A DNA stretch of 7,038 nucleotides from Thermoplasmatales archaeon ex4484_6 (GCA_002254385.1 NJDO01000101.1:1-7038); one strand, 5' to 3'. Positions 1 to 6,406 are shown, numbered from the stretch's first letter. Notes: generated by a model not told the origin, from the letters alone. Translations and numbers: made by a program.

Positions 1-1399
1 CCTTCCATTCCCCGTCACGATACTCAACAAGAGACTGGAACCCATCTACCAGAATTCCGCCGCGGATGAGGAGATCAACCTCGTCAGCAAAAGGAAAGAT
101 CCCATCAACCATCCCGGGAAGGCACTGAAAGGTTTCCTCACGAGAGCTCTCGCGGAGGGGGAGGGGGGCACCATGGAGGTGACCGTCCCGATGAAGGGCG
201 GGGATAGGAAGTTCGATGTCATAGTGATCCCCCTCATCCAGGGGGGAAAGACCGATAAACTGCTGGAGATATGGATGGACATATCTCCATCGGATTCCGC
301 CCTGGAAGGGGGGGAGCTGCCCAGGGGGTTGGGTGATGAGCTCATCGAGAACTCCAACGCCATAATCATCGGTATCGATATGGAGGGGCACATCAAGATA
401 TTCAACAGCGGGGCCCGCAGGACCCTTGGTTATAACCCGAAAGAGGTCATGAACACCATATGGTTCGATTATCTGGTTGACAGGGATGCCGAGCAGGGGA
501 AGCTTGAGGTGTTCCAGTGGAACATAGGAACCGGGTTCAGGACCCAGTACGAGAGCCATGTGAGGGCCTCATCCGGCGAGACCATCACTATCCTCCTGGA
601 GAACACCGTCATTTTCGACAGTGAGGGCGAAGTGTCCCTTGTTCTCATGGTGGGACAGGACATCACCAAGACGAAGAAGCTGGAGCAGTCCCTGCGCGAG
701 CAGACCGACAAGCTGGCAGATGCCATGGAGGAATTATCACTGTACAACGATCTCATGATACACGATATCCACAATGCCAACGCCGGGATCGTCGGATACC
801 TTGAGCTGCTCGAAATGGAGAACATCCCCGAAAGCAAGAAAAGGGACTATGTCCGCAGGGCCCTCCACGAGGTGAAGAAGAGCTCCTCGATAATCAGGGA
901 AGTTAAGGTCATGTCCAAGATAAAGCCCAACATCCAGCCCGAACCCGTTGACCTGGATCAGGCTTTCCAGAGGGCCATCTCCAGATGGAGCGAAGCCATC
1001 GAGGGAGAGATGAAAACACCGGTGATAGAGCGCGAGAGATCGGGATACCATGTCATGGCAGACGACCTCCTTGAGGAGGCGCTCATAAGGATTTTCGAGA
1101 TCTCGAGAAAGTTCGCCACCAAGAAGAAATACCGCATCAGTGTGAAGATATCACGGGACCCTTCAATGTCCAATCTCATACCGGAACCAATCCACCTGAT
1201 CATTAGGGATGACGGGGGTTCCATATCCGAGGAGATGAAGGAAGCTCTCATGGAGAGGCCCAGCTCAACGGAATGGGGCTCCCACATGCTGGGACTCTAC
1301 CTTGTCAGAAAGATAATATCCAGGTACGGCGGGCTTATATGGATCGACCGTGTGAAGGGTGGAAAGGATGTTCACGTCATCCTGAGCGAGGCGGTATGA
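1..1399 (+). CDS. PAS-domain sensor histidine kinase, 5' partial
   Basis: The reading frame (codons from base 2) is open to the left edge, so the start lies outside; the ATG at 173 is internal. The visible 465 residues hold the end of one PAS domain (about 1-97), a second PAS domain (about 109-221, ending in the typical GQDITKTKK), a short coiled coil (227-248), a dimerisation/phosphoacceptor helix pair with H-box HDIHNANAG (His254, codon 761-763), and a HATPase_c-like domain (about 345-465). The H-box resembles that of archaeal PAS kinases. The ATPase domain is degenerate: the N-box position normally Asn is Ile367, the G1 box reads DDGGSIS, and the G2 box reads GSHMLGL at 426-432 instead of GxGLGL. 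No membrane segment is visible, so the visible part looks cytoplasmic; the missing N-terminus could hold more sensors. No response regulator is adjacent, and the signal is unknown. Family assignment is firm; catalytic activity is doubtful. Confidence 0.93.
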   Translation, partial: LPFPVTILNKRLEPIYQNSAADEEINLVSKRKDPINHPGKALKGFLTRALAEGEGGTMEVTVPMKGGDRKFDVIVIPLIQGGKTDKLLEIWMDISPSDSALEGGELPRGLGDELIENSNAIIIGIDMEGHIKIFNSGARRTLGYNPKEVMNTIWFDYLVDRDAEQGKLEVFQWNIGTGFRTQYESHVRASSGETITILLENTVIFDSEGEVSLVLMVGQDITKTKKLEQSLREQTDKLADAMEELSLYNDLMIHDIHNANAGIVGYLELLEMENIPESKKRDYVRRALHEVKKSSSIIREVKVMSKIKPNIQPEPVDLDQAFQRAISRWSEAIEGEMKTPVIERERSGYHVMADDLLEEALIRIFEISRKFATKKKYRISVKISRDPSMSNLIPEPIHLIIRDDGGSISEEMKEALMERPSSTEWGSHMLGLYLVRKIISRYGGLIWIDRVKGGKDVHVILSEAV

Positions 1400-1407
1400 T
1401 TCAATAT

Positions 1408-1626
1408 TCAATCCGCAACGACATGCAGATGTCCGGAATCATAGTAAATCCAGAAATTATCCCTGATCTTCTTGGATAGTTCCGACATTGCCGTGTACAA
1501 CTCTTCCTCGGTGATGTTGAGCTCCCTTGCGGCATCGGCAGTTATCCAGGGTCTGACATGATAGTCCCTGTCCCTCACGAATTCGTACACCTTCATCTCC
1601 AGGGCCGTGAGATCCTTGAACCCCAT
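1408..1626 (-). CDS. Mini winged-helix DNA-binding protein (72 aa)
   Basis: A 72-residue protein that looks like a single winged helix-turn-helix. An N-terminal helix (residues 6-20, ALEMKVYEFVRDRD) leads to a helix-turn-helix around 28-53 (ITADAARELNITEEEL followed by AMSELSKKIRD), then a beta wing at 57-71 (NFWIYYDSGHLHVV). There is no sensor or dimerisation domain, so it may act as a small DNA-binding adaptor; its target is unknown. It starts 12 bases after the PRC-barrel gene's stop on the same strand, so the two are probably cotranscribed. The ribosome site is weak (GGCGGGT, 6 bases before ATG), consistent with translational coupling. It ends 8 bases from the convergent kinase gene. Fold is inferred from sequence pattern only. 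Confidence 0.75.
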   Translation of the reverse strand: MGFKDLTALEMKVYEFVRDRDYHVRPWITADAARELNITEEELYTAMSELSKKIRDNFWIYYDSGHLHVVAD

Positions 1627-1638
1627 GCAAGGACCCGC

Positions 1639-1989
1639 CTATCTCCATCCGAGACGGCCAACACCGCCGTCACCATACTGCTTCTTCACGACCCTGAGCT
1701 TCCTCCTCTTCCCATCGGGGGATACCGCGGGGATCTCGAACTGCTCCTTTCTCTTGATCTTGCCGGGGAAGTGCTTGAGAAGGACCACTCTTGAAATGGA
1801 CTGGATCCATCTGTAGGGGACCCCGACGCTCGCACCATCCTCCACAAGCTCTTCATTCGTATCCGAGACCAGAAGCTCGTATACCTCGCCAGATTCAAGG
1901 TCAACTATGACATCCTCCACATATCCAAGGGAGAGACCCTTGTCAGTGATGACCTCCAGGCCTTCAAGATTGGTGGCTTCAATCAGCAT
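1639..1989 (-). CDS. PRC-barrel domain protein (116 aa)
   Basis: Residues 5-72 match the PRC-barrel pattern: a short strand followed by GLEVITDKGLSLGYVEDVIV, an acidic turn (DLESGEVYELLVS), and the closing VPYRWIQSISRVVLL. PRC barrels are small beta-barrels found in photosynthetic reaction centre H subunits, RimM and many small archaeal proteins, where they are thought to mediate protein or RNA contacts; a specific function cannot be given. The C-terminal tail (about 75-116) is strongly basic, with several Lys/Arg clusters, and could bind nucleic acid or a ribosome; that is inference. The ATG at 1989 is supported by a good archaeal Shine-Dalgarno site 8 bases upstream. It is the first gene of a minus-strand pair with the winged-helix gene, divergent from the Lrp-like regulator. 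Confidence 0.85.
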   Translation of the reverse strand: MLIEATNLEGLEVITDKGLSLGYVEDVIVDLESGEVYELLVSDTNEELVEDGASVGVPYRWIQSISRVVLLKHFPGKIKRKEQFEIPAVSPDGKRRKLRVVKKQYGDGGVGRLGWR

Positions 1990-1997
1990 CTTTATCC

Positions 1998-2003
1998 CTC
2001 ACC
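1998..2003 (-). promoter_or_regulatory. Ribosome binding site of PRC-barrel gene
   Basis: On the minus strand this reads GGTGAG, followed by an 8-base spacer and ATG at 1989. It matches the archaeal 16S 3' end complement (GGAGGTGA) and decides the start of the PRC-barrel gene. Confidence 0.65.
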
Positions 2004-2065
2004 GCTCCTTTATGTTGACTTTCCCCTGGTCCCGCGGGACCTGTATTCGGATAGTGATGTTCTAT

Positions 2066-2084
2066 TGTTTAAAACTTTTTAATG
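2066..2084. promoter_or_regulatory. Putative divergent archaeal promoter core
   Basis: An A/T-rich block in otherwise GC-balanced sequence. On the plus strand TTTAAAAC (2068-2075) could be a TATA box giving a start near 2095-2100 for the Lrp-like gene. On the minus strand ATTAAAAAG (2083-2075) could serve the PRC-barrel gene with a start near 2050 and a leader of about 60 bases. GTTTAAAAC (2067-2075) is also a small palindrome overlapping the box, which could be an operator. Start sites are inferred from usual archaeal TATA spacing. Confidence 0.45.
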
Positions 2085-2100
2085 TGGAAGCTGCCAAAAA

Positions 2101-2143
2101 GGGCAATAAGAGCCCAAAAGGTACGGCCCCGTGCTGGACGGGG
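2101..2143 (+). promoter_or_regulatory. Leader hairpins ahead of the Lrp-like gene
   Basis: Two small hairpins lie in the predicted leader: GGGC (2101-2104) with GCCC (2112-2115), and CCCCGT (2127-2132) with ACGGGG (2138-2143) across a 5-base loop. A competing pairing TGCC (2092-2095) with GGCA (2102-2105) excludes the first. No U-tract follows, so these are not ordinary terminators. The alternative GTG start at 2131 sits inside the second stem, a reason to prefer the downstream ATG. A regulatory role is only a possibility. Confidence 0.25.
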
Positions 2144-2205
2144 GAACGGTCCGCGATGCAATAAAGATTAATTCAGGTAAATCATTCGACACCCGGCGGG
2201 ATATC

Positions 2206-2739
2206 ATGCAGAGGAAATACAAGGAGAGCATAACAACCGGTTTCTCGGGACAGAGAATACTCAACGAACTCCTCAAGGACCCCACGAGAAGCCTTGAAGA
2301 GATAGCAAGGAGCTGCGGTTCCTACAGACAGAAGGTATGGAGGGAGAAAAAGAAACTGGAACAGAGCGGGGCCGTCTGGGGTTACACCGCTGTTGTGGAT
2401 GAGAATGCCATCGATTGGAAATCCTTCATCCTGCTCATCAAACTGAAACCGATGACCGACGAACAGGCGGACCTGCTGATAAGGAGACATGTCTCGAATG
2501 CGCCGGGGGATCTTGACATCAGACTGATAGATACGTACTACCTCAACGGGACCTATGACCTGCTGGTGATATTCGCGGCCCGGGACTGGGTCACCGCAAG
2601 GAAATACTTCGATTCGATACGCCTCGAATATGACAGATACCTCGAGGGAAGGCCTGAGATAATCGACGTGGCTTTTTCCATGATAAGATGGGGGAAGGTG
2701 AATCCCGACATAATGAGGCTCAAGGACTTCATCCCCTGA
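2206..2739 (+). CDS. Lrp/AsnC-family transcriptional regulator
   Basis: A 177-residue regulator. Residues 14-65 form an AsnC-type helix-turn-helix: a leading helix (QRILNELLKDPTR), then SLEEIARSCGSYRQKVWREKK, closing with LEQSGAVWGYTAVVD, where the turn into the first strand is characteristic of Lrp proteins. Residues 72-160 form a RAM-like alpha/beta effector and oligomerisation domain (FILLIKLKP, then the helix ADLLIRRHVS, then GTYDLLVIFAA). Such proteins bind promoter DNA as dimers or octamers and respond to small ligands, often amino acids; the ligand here is unknown. I chose the ATG at 2206; an in-frame GTG at 2131 would add 25 residues that do not resemble the family and lie in a hairpin. 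It is divergent from the PRC-barrel gene and lies 82 bases before the peroxiredoxin ATG, so it may control the copper/peroxide cassette downstream, itself, or both. Confidence 0.85.
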   Translation: MQRKYKESITTGFSGQRILNELLKDPTRSLEEIARSCGSYRQKVWREKKKLEQSGAVWGYTAVVDENAIDWKSFILLIKLKPMTDEQADLLIRRHVSNAPGDLDIRLIDTYYLNGTYDLLVIFAARDWVTARKYFDSIRLEYDRYLEGRPEIIDVAFSMIRWGKVNPDIMRLKDFIP

Positions 2740-2759
2740 ACCCCGTTCCGCAGGTCATA

Positions 2760-2775
2760 CCCCTATAGTCAGGGG
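2760..2775 (+). promoter_or_regulatory. Inverted repeat with TATA-like core before peroxiredoxin
   Basis: CCCCT (2760-2764) and AGGGG (2771-2775) form an inverted repeat around ATAGTC, with CTATAG (2763-2768) spanning its left arm and loop. It lies 20 bases after the regulator's stop and about 47 bases before the peroxiredoxin ATG at 2822. It could be an operator overlapping a TATA box (start near 2790), or a weak stem without a U-tract. Inference only. Confidence 0.3.
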
Positions 2776-2821
2776 GAATGTCCATGTTCAAGGACCGACT
2801 GCCCGATACGAAGTAAAGAAC

Positions 2822-3327
2822 ATGTCGGAAATCGATATCGTCAAGCAAGCGAACGGGTTGACCTTTGCCTGGAGGATCAGAACGGAAAGGAATGGTGCCT
2901 CGATGAACACGGGGGAAGGTGGGTGATCCTCTACTTCTACCCCAGGGACAACACCCCGGGATGCACGAAGGAAGCATCTGATTTCAGCTGTCATTTTGAT
3001 GATTTCGTGGAATCGAATGCTTCAATGGTTGGAGTGAGCCCCGACAGCGGGGCATCTCATCCAAGGTTCATCGGAAAGCATGACCTGAAGCTCACACTCC
3101 TCTCCGACCCCGATCACAGGGTGATGAAAATGTTCGATGTATGGAAGCCCAAGAAACTCTACGGAAAGGAGTTCATGGGTGTTGCAAGATCCACGTTCAT
3201 CATCGATCCCGAGGGAAGGATAATAAGGGAATGGAGAAGGGTGAAGGTCAAGGGTCATGTGGAAGAGGTCCTCTCCGCCCTGAGAGAGCTCCAGGGAGCC
3301 CGATCTGCCGCTGGTTCTAATATGTAA
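2822..3327 (+). CDS. PrxQ/BCP-type peroxiredoxin, apparent frameshift
   Basis: Thiol peroxidase that reduces hydrogen peroxide and organic peroxides in the cytoplasm. The intact body runs from the GTG at 2923: VILYFYPRDNTPGCTKEA carries the peroxidatic Cys (codon 2962-2964), and VARSTFIIDPEGRI carries the conserved Arg. Family homology continues upstream of 2923 (LEDQNGKEWCLDEHGGRW, 2869-2922), but that frame has no ATG, GTG or TTG back to the regulator's stop. A natural N-terminus (MSEIDIVKQANG) begins at ATG 2822 in another frame. One extra base between about 2855 and 2870 would join them into a normal 168-residue protein. This is either a sequencing error in a G or C run or a genuine inactivating deletion; no classic slippery heptamer is seen. 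The usual resolving Cys (five residues after the peroxidatic one) is Ser; another Cys lies nine residues after it. The stop overlaps the copA ATG by one base (TAATG). Confidence 0.85.
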
Positions 3328-5786
3328 TGGAAATCCATTATACGGCTGCTCCGCTTCTCAATACAAAGGTGGCGCGACGATTGACCTCCAAGGAGGCGGA
3401 CATCAGGATTACCGGTATGACCTGTGCCATGTGCACCCAGGCCGTTTCATCAGTGCTGGAGGAGCTTGAGGGGGTCGAGAAGGCCGAGGTCAATCTGGGA
3501 ACGGAAACCGCCAGGATAAGATATGATCCGTCAAAGATCAGCCTCGATAATATGGACCGGGCGATAAATGAACTCGGATACGGTACGGCATACTCCGAAG
3601 CAAGGATAAGGCTGTCCGGCGCTGACGATCCCTCCTCAAGGAAGAACCTGGAGGAGGCTCTCCTGTCGCTCGAGGGTGTCAGGAAAGCCGAGCTTGACCT
3701 TTCCACCGGGACCCTGAAGGTGGTCTACAATGATCCGATGGTGGGGCTCGATACAATAAAGAAAACGATCGAGGCCCTGGGATACGGATATCTCGGGAGA
3801 GAAGAGGAGATCTCCCTGGATGCCGAGGAGAGGAGGAGAGATAGGGAACAGAGAAAAAAACTCATCAAGGCACTTCTTGGTATGGGAGTCGGACTCCCCC
3901 TCATGTTTCTGATGTGGTCCGGTCTTCGACCACCCTTTGACATGGGGCTCGCACTGTTCCTTCTGACAACTCCCGTGTTCATCTACGTGAGCTTCCCCAT
4001 ATTCCTTGCGGCATTCAGGAACCTGAAACATCTGAACCTGAACATGGATGTGATGTACTCCATGGGTATGGGGTCTGCCTATATCTCCTCCGTCCTCGGA
4101 ACATTTCGTATAGGGCTCGGACCGGAGTTCATGTTCTACGATACGGTACTCATGCTTGCGGGCTTTCTCACCCTGGGCAGGTATCTCGAATCGAGGGCAA
4201 AGGGACGGACAAACTCATCCATCAGGAAACTCATGGGCCTGAGGCCGAACAAGGCACTGGTCTGGAACGGAGAACGGTTCGTGGAACTGGGCATCGAGGA
4301 GGTCAAGAAGGGGGATACGATCCTCGTGAGGCCGGGAGAGAGGATACCTGTCGACGGCAGGATCTCGGAAGGTACATCCTATATCGATGCCTCGATGGTA
4401 ACGGGAGAACCCCTGCCTGTCCGCGGGGGTCCGGGCGATCCCGTCATAGGAGGCACAGTTAACGGAAAGGGAGCACTGAAGATGGTTTCCACGGGGGTGG
4501 GGGAGGATACGCTGCTGGCCCAGATAATCAGATCCGTCAGGGAGGCCCAGGGTTCTAGACCGAAGATACAGAGGCTGGCGGACAGAGTTGTGTCATACTT
4601 CATCCCAGTGATACTGATAATTGCCCTGTTCGCATTCGTATTCTGGTATTTCATGGCGGGAGAGACACTGCTCTTTACCTTCACGAGAGTGGTCTCCGTA
4701 CTTGTCATAGCCTGCCCCTGCGCGCTCGGACTCGCAACACCCACGGCCGTAACCGTCGGCATAGGCAGGGGGGCGGAGATGGGCATCCTGATCAAGAACG
4801 GGGAGGTCCTGCAGAGTTCGGGGGATATCGACACCATTGTGCTTGACAAGACCGGAACGATCACCTCGGGAAAACCTCGTCTTTCGGGCATAATGACCTC
4901 CGGCATGACGGAGCGGGAGGCCCTTCGAACTGCAGCTTCCCTGGAAAGGAGCTCCGAACACCCCCTGGCCAGGGCCATACTGGAAGGAGCCGGAGATATC
5001 GACCTGACGGAAGCCGTCGATGTGGAGTCAATTGAGGGCGTGGGCATCAGGGGAAGGATCGAAGGGAAGGAAGTGATGATCGTGAGCAGGAGATACATCG
5101 ACGAGAAAGAACTCGATATGGACCCTTCCCTGCTGGAATGGTCCGACCGGATGGAGAGGAAAGGGGTATCCCTCTCGTTCCTGCTGATGGATGGCATGGT
5201 GACAGGCGTCCTTGCCGTATCCGACCCTTTGAAAAACGGAGCCAGGGAAGCTGTCTCCAGGATGAAGAAGAGGGGATTCGAGGTATACATGATAACGGGA
5301 GACAACGAGCGGTCCGCAGGGGCCGTGGCCAGGGAGGCGGGTATTTCGAACGTCATAGCCGGGGTGCTCCCGCACGAGAAAGCGATCAAGGTAAGGGAGC
5401 TCCAGGAAAGAGGCGGAAAGGTGGCATTCATGGGGGACGGGATCAACGACGCCCCGGCTCTGGCCCAGGCGGATGTGGGGATTGCCATGGGACAGGGGAC
5501 GGATATTGCGATCGAGAGCGGCGATATCGTTCTCGTGAAAGGGGATCCGTCGGACGGCCTCACTGGTATCGAACTTGCCCGAAAGGTGATGACCCGGATA
5601 AAGCAGAACATATTCTGGGCCTTTGCTTACAATACCATGCTCGTCCCCGTGGCATTCGGAGTATTTCATCCATGGGGCCTTGACCTGCGGCCCGAATTCG
5701 CCGGTCTTGCAATGGCGATGAGCTCGGTAACGGTGGTAACCCTCTCGCTCACATTGAAGAACTTCAAACCGGAATCAAGGAGGTAA
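3327..5786 (+). CDS. copA: Cu(I)-translocating P1B-type ATPase (CopA-like)
   Basis: An 819-residue membrane pump expected to export cytoplasmic Cu(I) at the cost of ATP. In order: an N-terminal HMA domain (about 24-90) with GMTCAMC (Cys33, Cys36); a second HMA domain (about 93-158) that has lost both cysteines (Asp101, Ser104); eight predicted membrane helices near 179-198, 207-230, 238-260, 267-289, 421-443, 448-475, 762-780 and 791-810; actuator motif TGE (359-361); CPC in helix 6 (463-465); phosphorylation motif DKTGT with Asp507; the HP motif of the nucleotide domain (His545); and GDGIND (703-708). Tyr768-Asn769 in helix 7 and Met798-Ser799-Ser800 in helix 8 complete the Cu(I)-type (P1B-1) signature, making Zn or Cd transport unlikely. 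The ATG overlaps the peroxiredoxin stop, suggesting translational coupling; GTG 3369 or TTG 3381 would remove an unusual 14-18 residue leader. Length is normal for a two-HMA CopA. Confidence 0.96.
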   Translation: MEIHYTAAPLLNTKVARRLTSKEADIRITGMTCAMCTQAVSSVLEELEGVEKAEVNLGTETARIRYDPSKISLDNMDRAINELGYGTAYSEARIRLSGADDPSSRKNLEEALLSLEGVRKAELDLSTGTLKVVYNDPMVGLDTIKKTIEALGYGYLGREEEISLDAEERRRDREQRKKLIKALLGMGVGLPLMFLMWSGLRPPFDMGLALFLLTTPVFIYVSFPIFLAAFRNLKHLNLNMDVMYSMGMGSAYISSVLGTFRIGLGPEFMFYDTVLMLAGFLTLGRYLESRAKGRTNSSIRKLMGLRPNKALVWNGERFVELGIEEVKKGDTILVRPGERIPVDGRISEGTSYIDASMVTGEPLPVRGGPGDPVIGGTVNGKGALKMVSTGVGEDTLLAQIIRSVREAQGSRPKIQRLADRVVSYFIPVILIIALFAFVFWYFMAGETLLFTFTRVVSVLVIACPCALGLATPTAVTVGIGRGAEMGILIKNGEVLQSSGDIDTIVLDKTGTITSGKPRLSGIMTSGMTEREALRTAASLERSSEHPLARAILEGAGDIDLTEAVDVESIEGVGIRGRIEGKEVMIVSRRYIDEKELDMDPSLLEWSDRMERKGVSLSFLLMDGMVTGVLAVSDPLKNGAREAVSRMKKRGFEVYMITGDNERSAGAVAREAGISNVIAGVLPHEKAIKVRELQERGGKVAFMGDGINDAPALAQADVGIAMGQGTDIAIESGDIVLVKGDPSDGLTGIELARKVMTRIKQNIFWAFAYNTMLVPVAFGVFHPWGLDLRPEFAGLAMAMSSVTVVTLSLTLKNFKPESRR
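5779..5784 (+). promoter_or_regulatory. Strong ribosome binding site of the YHS gene
   Basis: GGAGGT, a near-perfect archaeal Shine-Dalgarno, overlaps the last codons and stop of copA and lies 7 bases before the ATG at 5792. It supports the small YHS gene as genuine and suggests translation coupled to copA. Confidence 0.75.
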
Positions 5787-5791
5787 ACGAG

Positions 5792-5959
5792 ATGGCAAAG
5801 GACCCCGTATGTGGAATGGAAGTGAACGAGAAGGATGCGAGATGGAATTGGGAATACAAGGGGAACATGTACTATTTCTGTGCTCCCGGCTGCAGACACG
5901 TGTTCTCGAAGGATCCGGAAAAATTCCTCGGCGCAGAGGAGCCCCTTGTCAAGATGTGA
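5792..5959 (+). CDS. Small YHS-domain metal-binding protein (55 aa)
   Basis: This 55-residue gene encodes a complete YHS domain and nothing else. It opens with AKDPVCGMEV (Cys7), the classic first motif, and continues to NMYYFCAPGCRHVFSKDP (Cys30, Cys34), the second motif with the aromatic run and Phe-Cys-x-x-x-Cys. YHS domains are related to TRASH zinc-ribbon-like metal-binding domains and often occur as part of, or next to, copper and heavy-metal ATPases. Here it stands alone, starting 5 bases after copA with the strongest ribosome site in the window. The likely role is a cytoplasmic metal-binding or chaperone-like partner of CopA, possibly receiving or buffering Cu(I); the metal and direction of transfer are inferred from position. 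Its stop TGA is part of the next gene's ribosome site (TGAGGT). It is shorter than common gene-calling cut-offs and could be omitted from automatic annotation. Confidence 0.9.
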   Translation: MAKDPVCGMEVNEKDARWNWEYKGNMYYFCAPGCRHVFSKDPEKFLGAEEPLVKM

Positions 5960-5971
5960 GGTCCCGGAACC

Positions 5972-6313
5972 ATGGCGGTCAATGACGAATTTGCAGGATA
6001 TGTTCTCTCCCAGATGGGGGATCTTGAAGATGTCACCATCAAGAAGATGTTCGGGGGCGGGGGGATATACAGCCGTGGAAGGATCTTCGGATTGGTGGTC
6101 GGAGCCGTGCTGTACCTGAAGGTGGATGACACCAACAGGCATCTGTTCGAGGAAAAGGGCATGAAACCCTTCAAACCGTTCGAGGACAGACCCATGGTCA
6201 TGTCCTATTTCGAGGTCCCGGCGGATGTGATCGAGGATCCGGAGCTCCTGCAGGAGTGGAGCAGGCGCTCCCTGGAGGTTTCAGCAAGGGCGAAAGGAAA
6301 GAGGCGGTTTTAG
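5972..6313 (+). CDS. TfoX N-terminal domain protein (113 aa)
   Basis: A single TfoX_N domain: KKMFGGGGIYSRGRIFGLVV (about 24-43), LYLKVDD (47-53), a helical part with NRHLFEEKGMKPF, and YFEVP (79-83), ending in a basic tail. The name comes from the bacterial competence regulator TfoX/Sxy, but stand-alone N-terminal domains are widespread and their biochemical role is not established; there is no TfoX C-terminal domain here, so competence should not be inferred. The ATG at 5972 follows TGAGGT (5957-5962) at 9 bases, and that site overlaps the YHS stop, so the gene is probably translated as the last member of the peroxiredoxin-copA-YHS unit. Whether it serves copper handling is unknown. Domain assignment is secure. 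Confidence 0.88.
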   Translation: MAVNDEFAGYVLSQMGDLEDVTIKKMFGGGGIYSRGRIFGLVVGAVLYLKVDDTNRHLFEEKGMKPFKPFEDRPMVMSYFEVPADVIEDPELLQEWSRRSLEVSARAKGKRRF

Positions 6314-6406
6314 GAGAATGGACGTCCGTACTGCTGCTGCCCGAACCCTGCAAACCTCCTACGGGTCGATCGTTGAGGAGAACGGAAGACCAGTCCGGGA
6401 ATCCTT

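Noticed and set aside
173..175. ATG at 173 as start of the histidine kinase.
   Set aside because: The frame is open and PAS-like back to the window edge, so this ATG is internal.
2131..2205. GTG at 2131 as start of the Lrp-like regulator.
   Set aside because: It adds 25 residues unlike the family and lies in a hairpin stem; kept only as an alternative.
2784..2816. Ten-codon open frame after a G-rich stretch, possible leader peptide before the peroxiredoxin.
   Set aside because: Very short, with no distinctive codons and no attenuator structure after it; likely chance.
2740..2922. Open frame joining the Lrp-like gene to the peroxiredoxin through its TGA stop, as a possible recoded fusion.
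   Set aside because: The residues between the TGA and the peroxiredoxin homology are rich in Arg, Cys and Pro and resemble no linker or domain; a normal N-terminus exists at ATG 2822 in another frame.
4379..5611. A 410-residue open frame on the minus strand inside copA.
   Set aside because: It is antisense to clear P-type ATPase motifs, rich in Ser and Pro, and has no recognisable domain; a by-product of copA codon use.
5138..5683. A 181-residue plus-strand frame overlapping the copA nucleotide-binding domain.
   Set aside because: Arg/Gly-rich composition typical of a shifted reading of copA; copA itself is unbroken.
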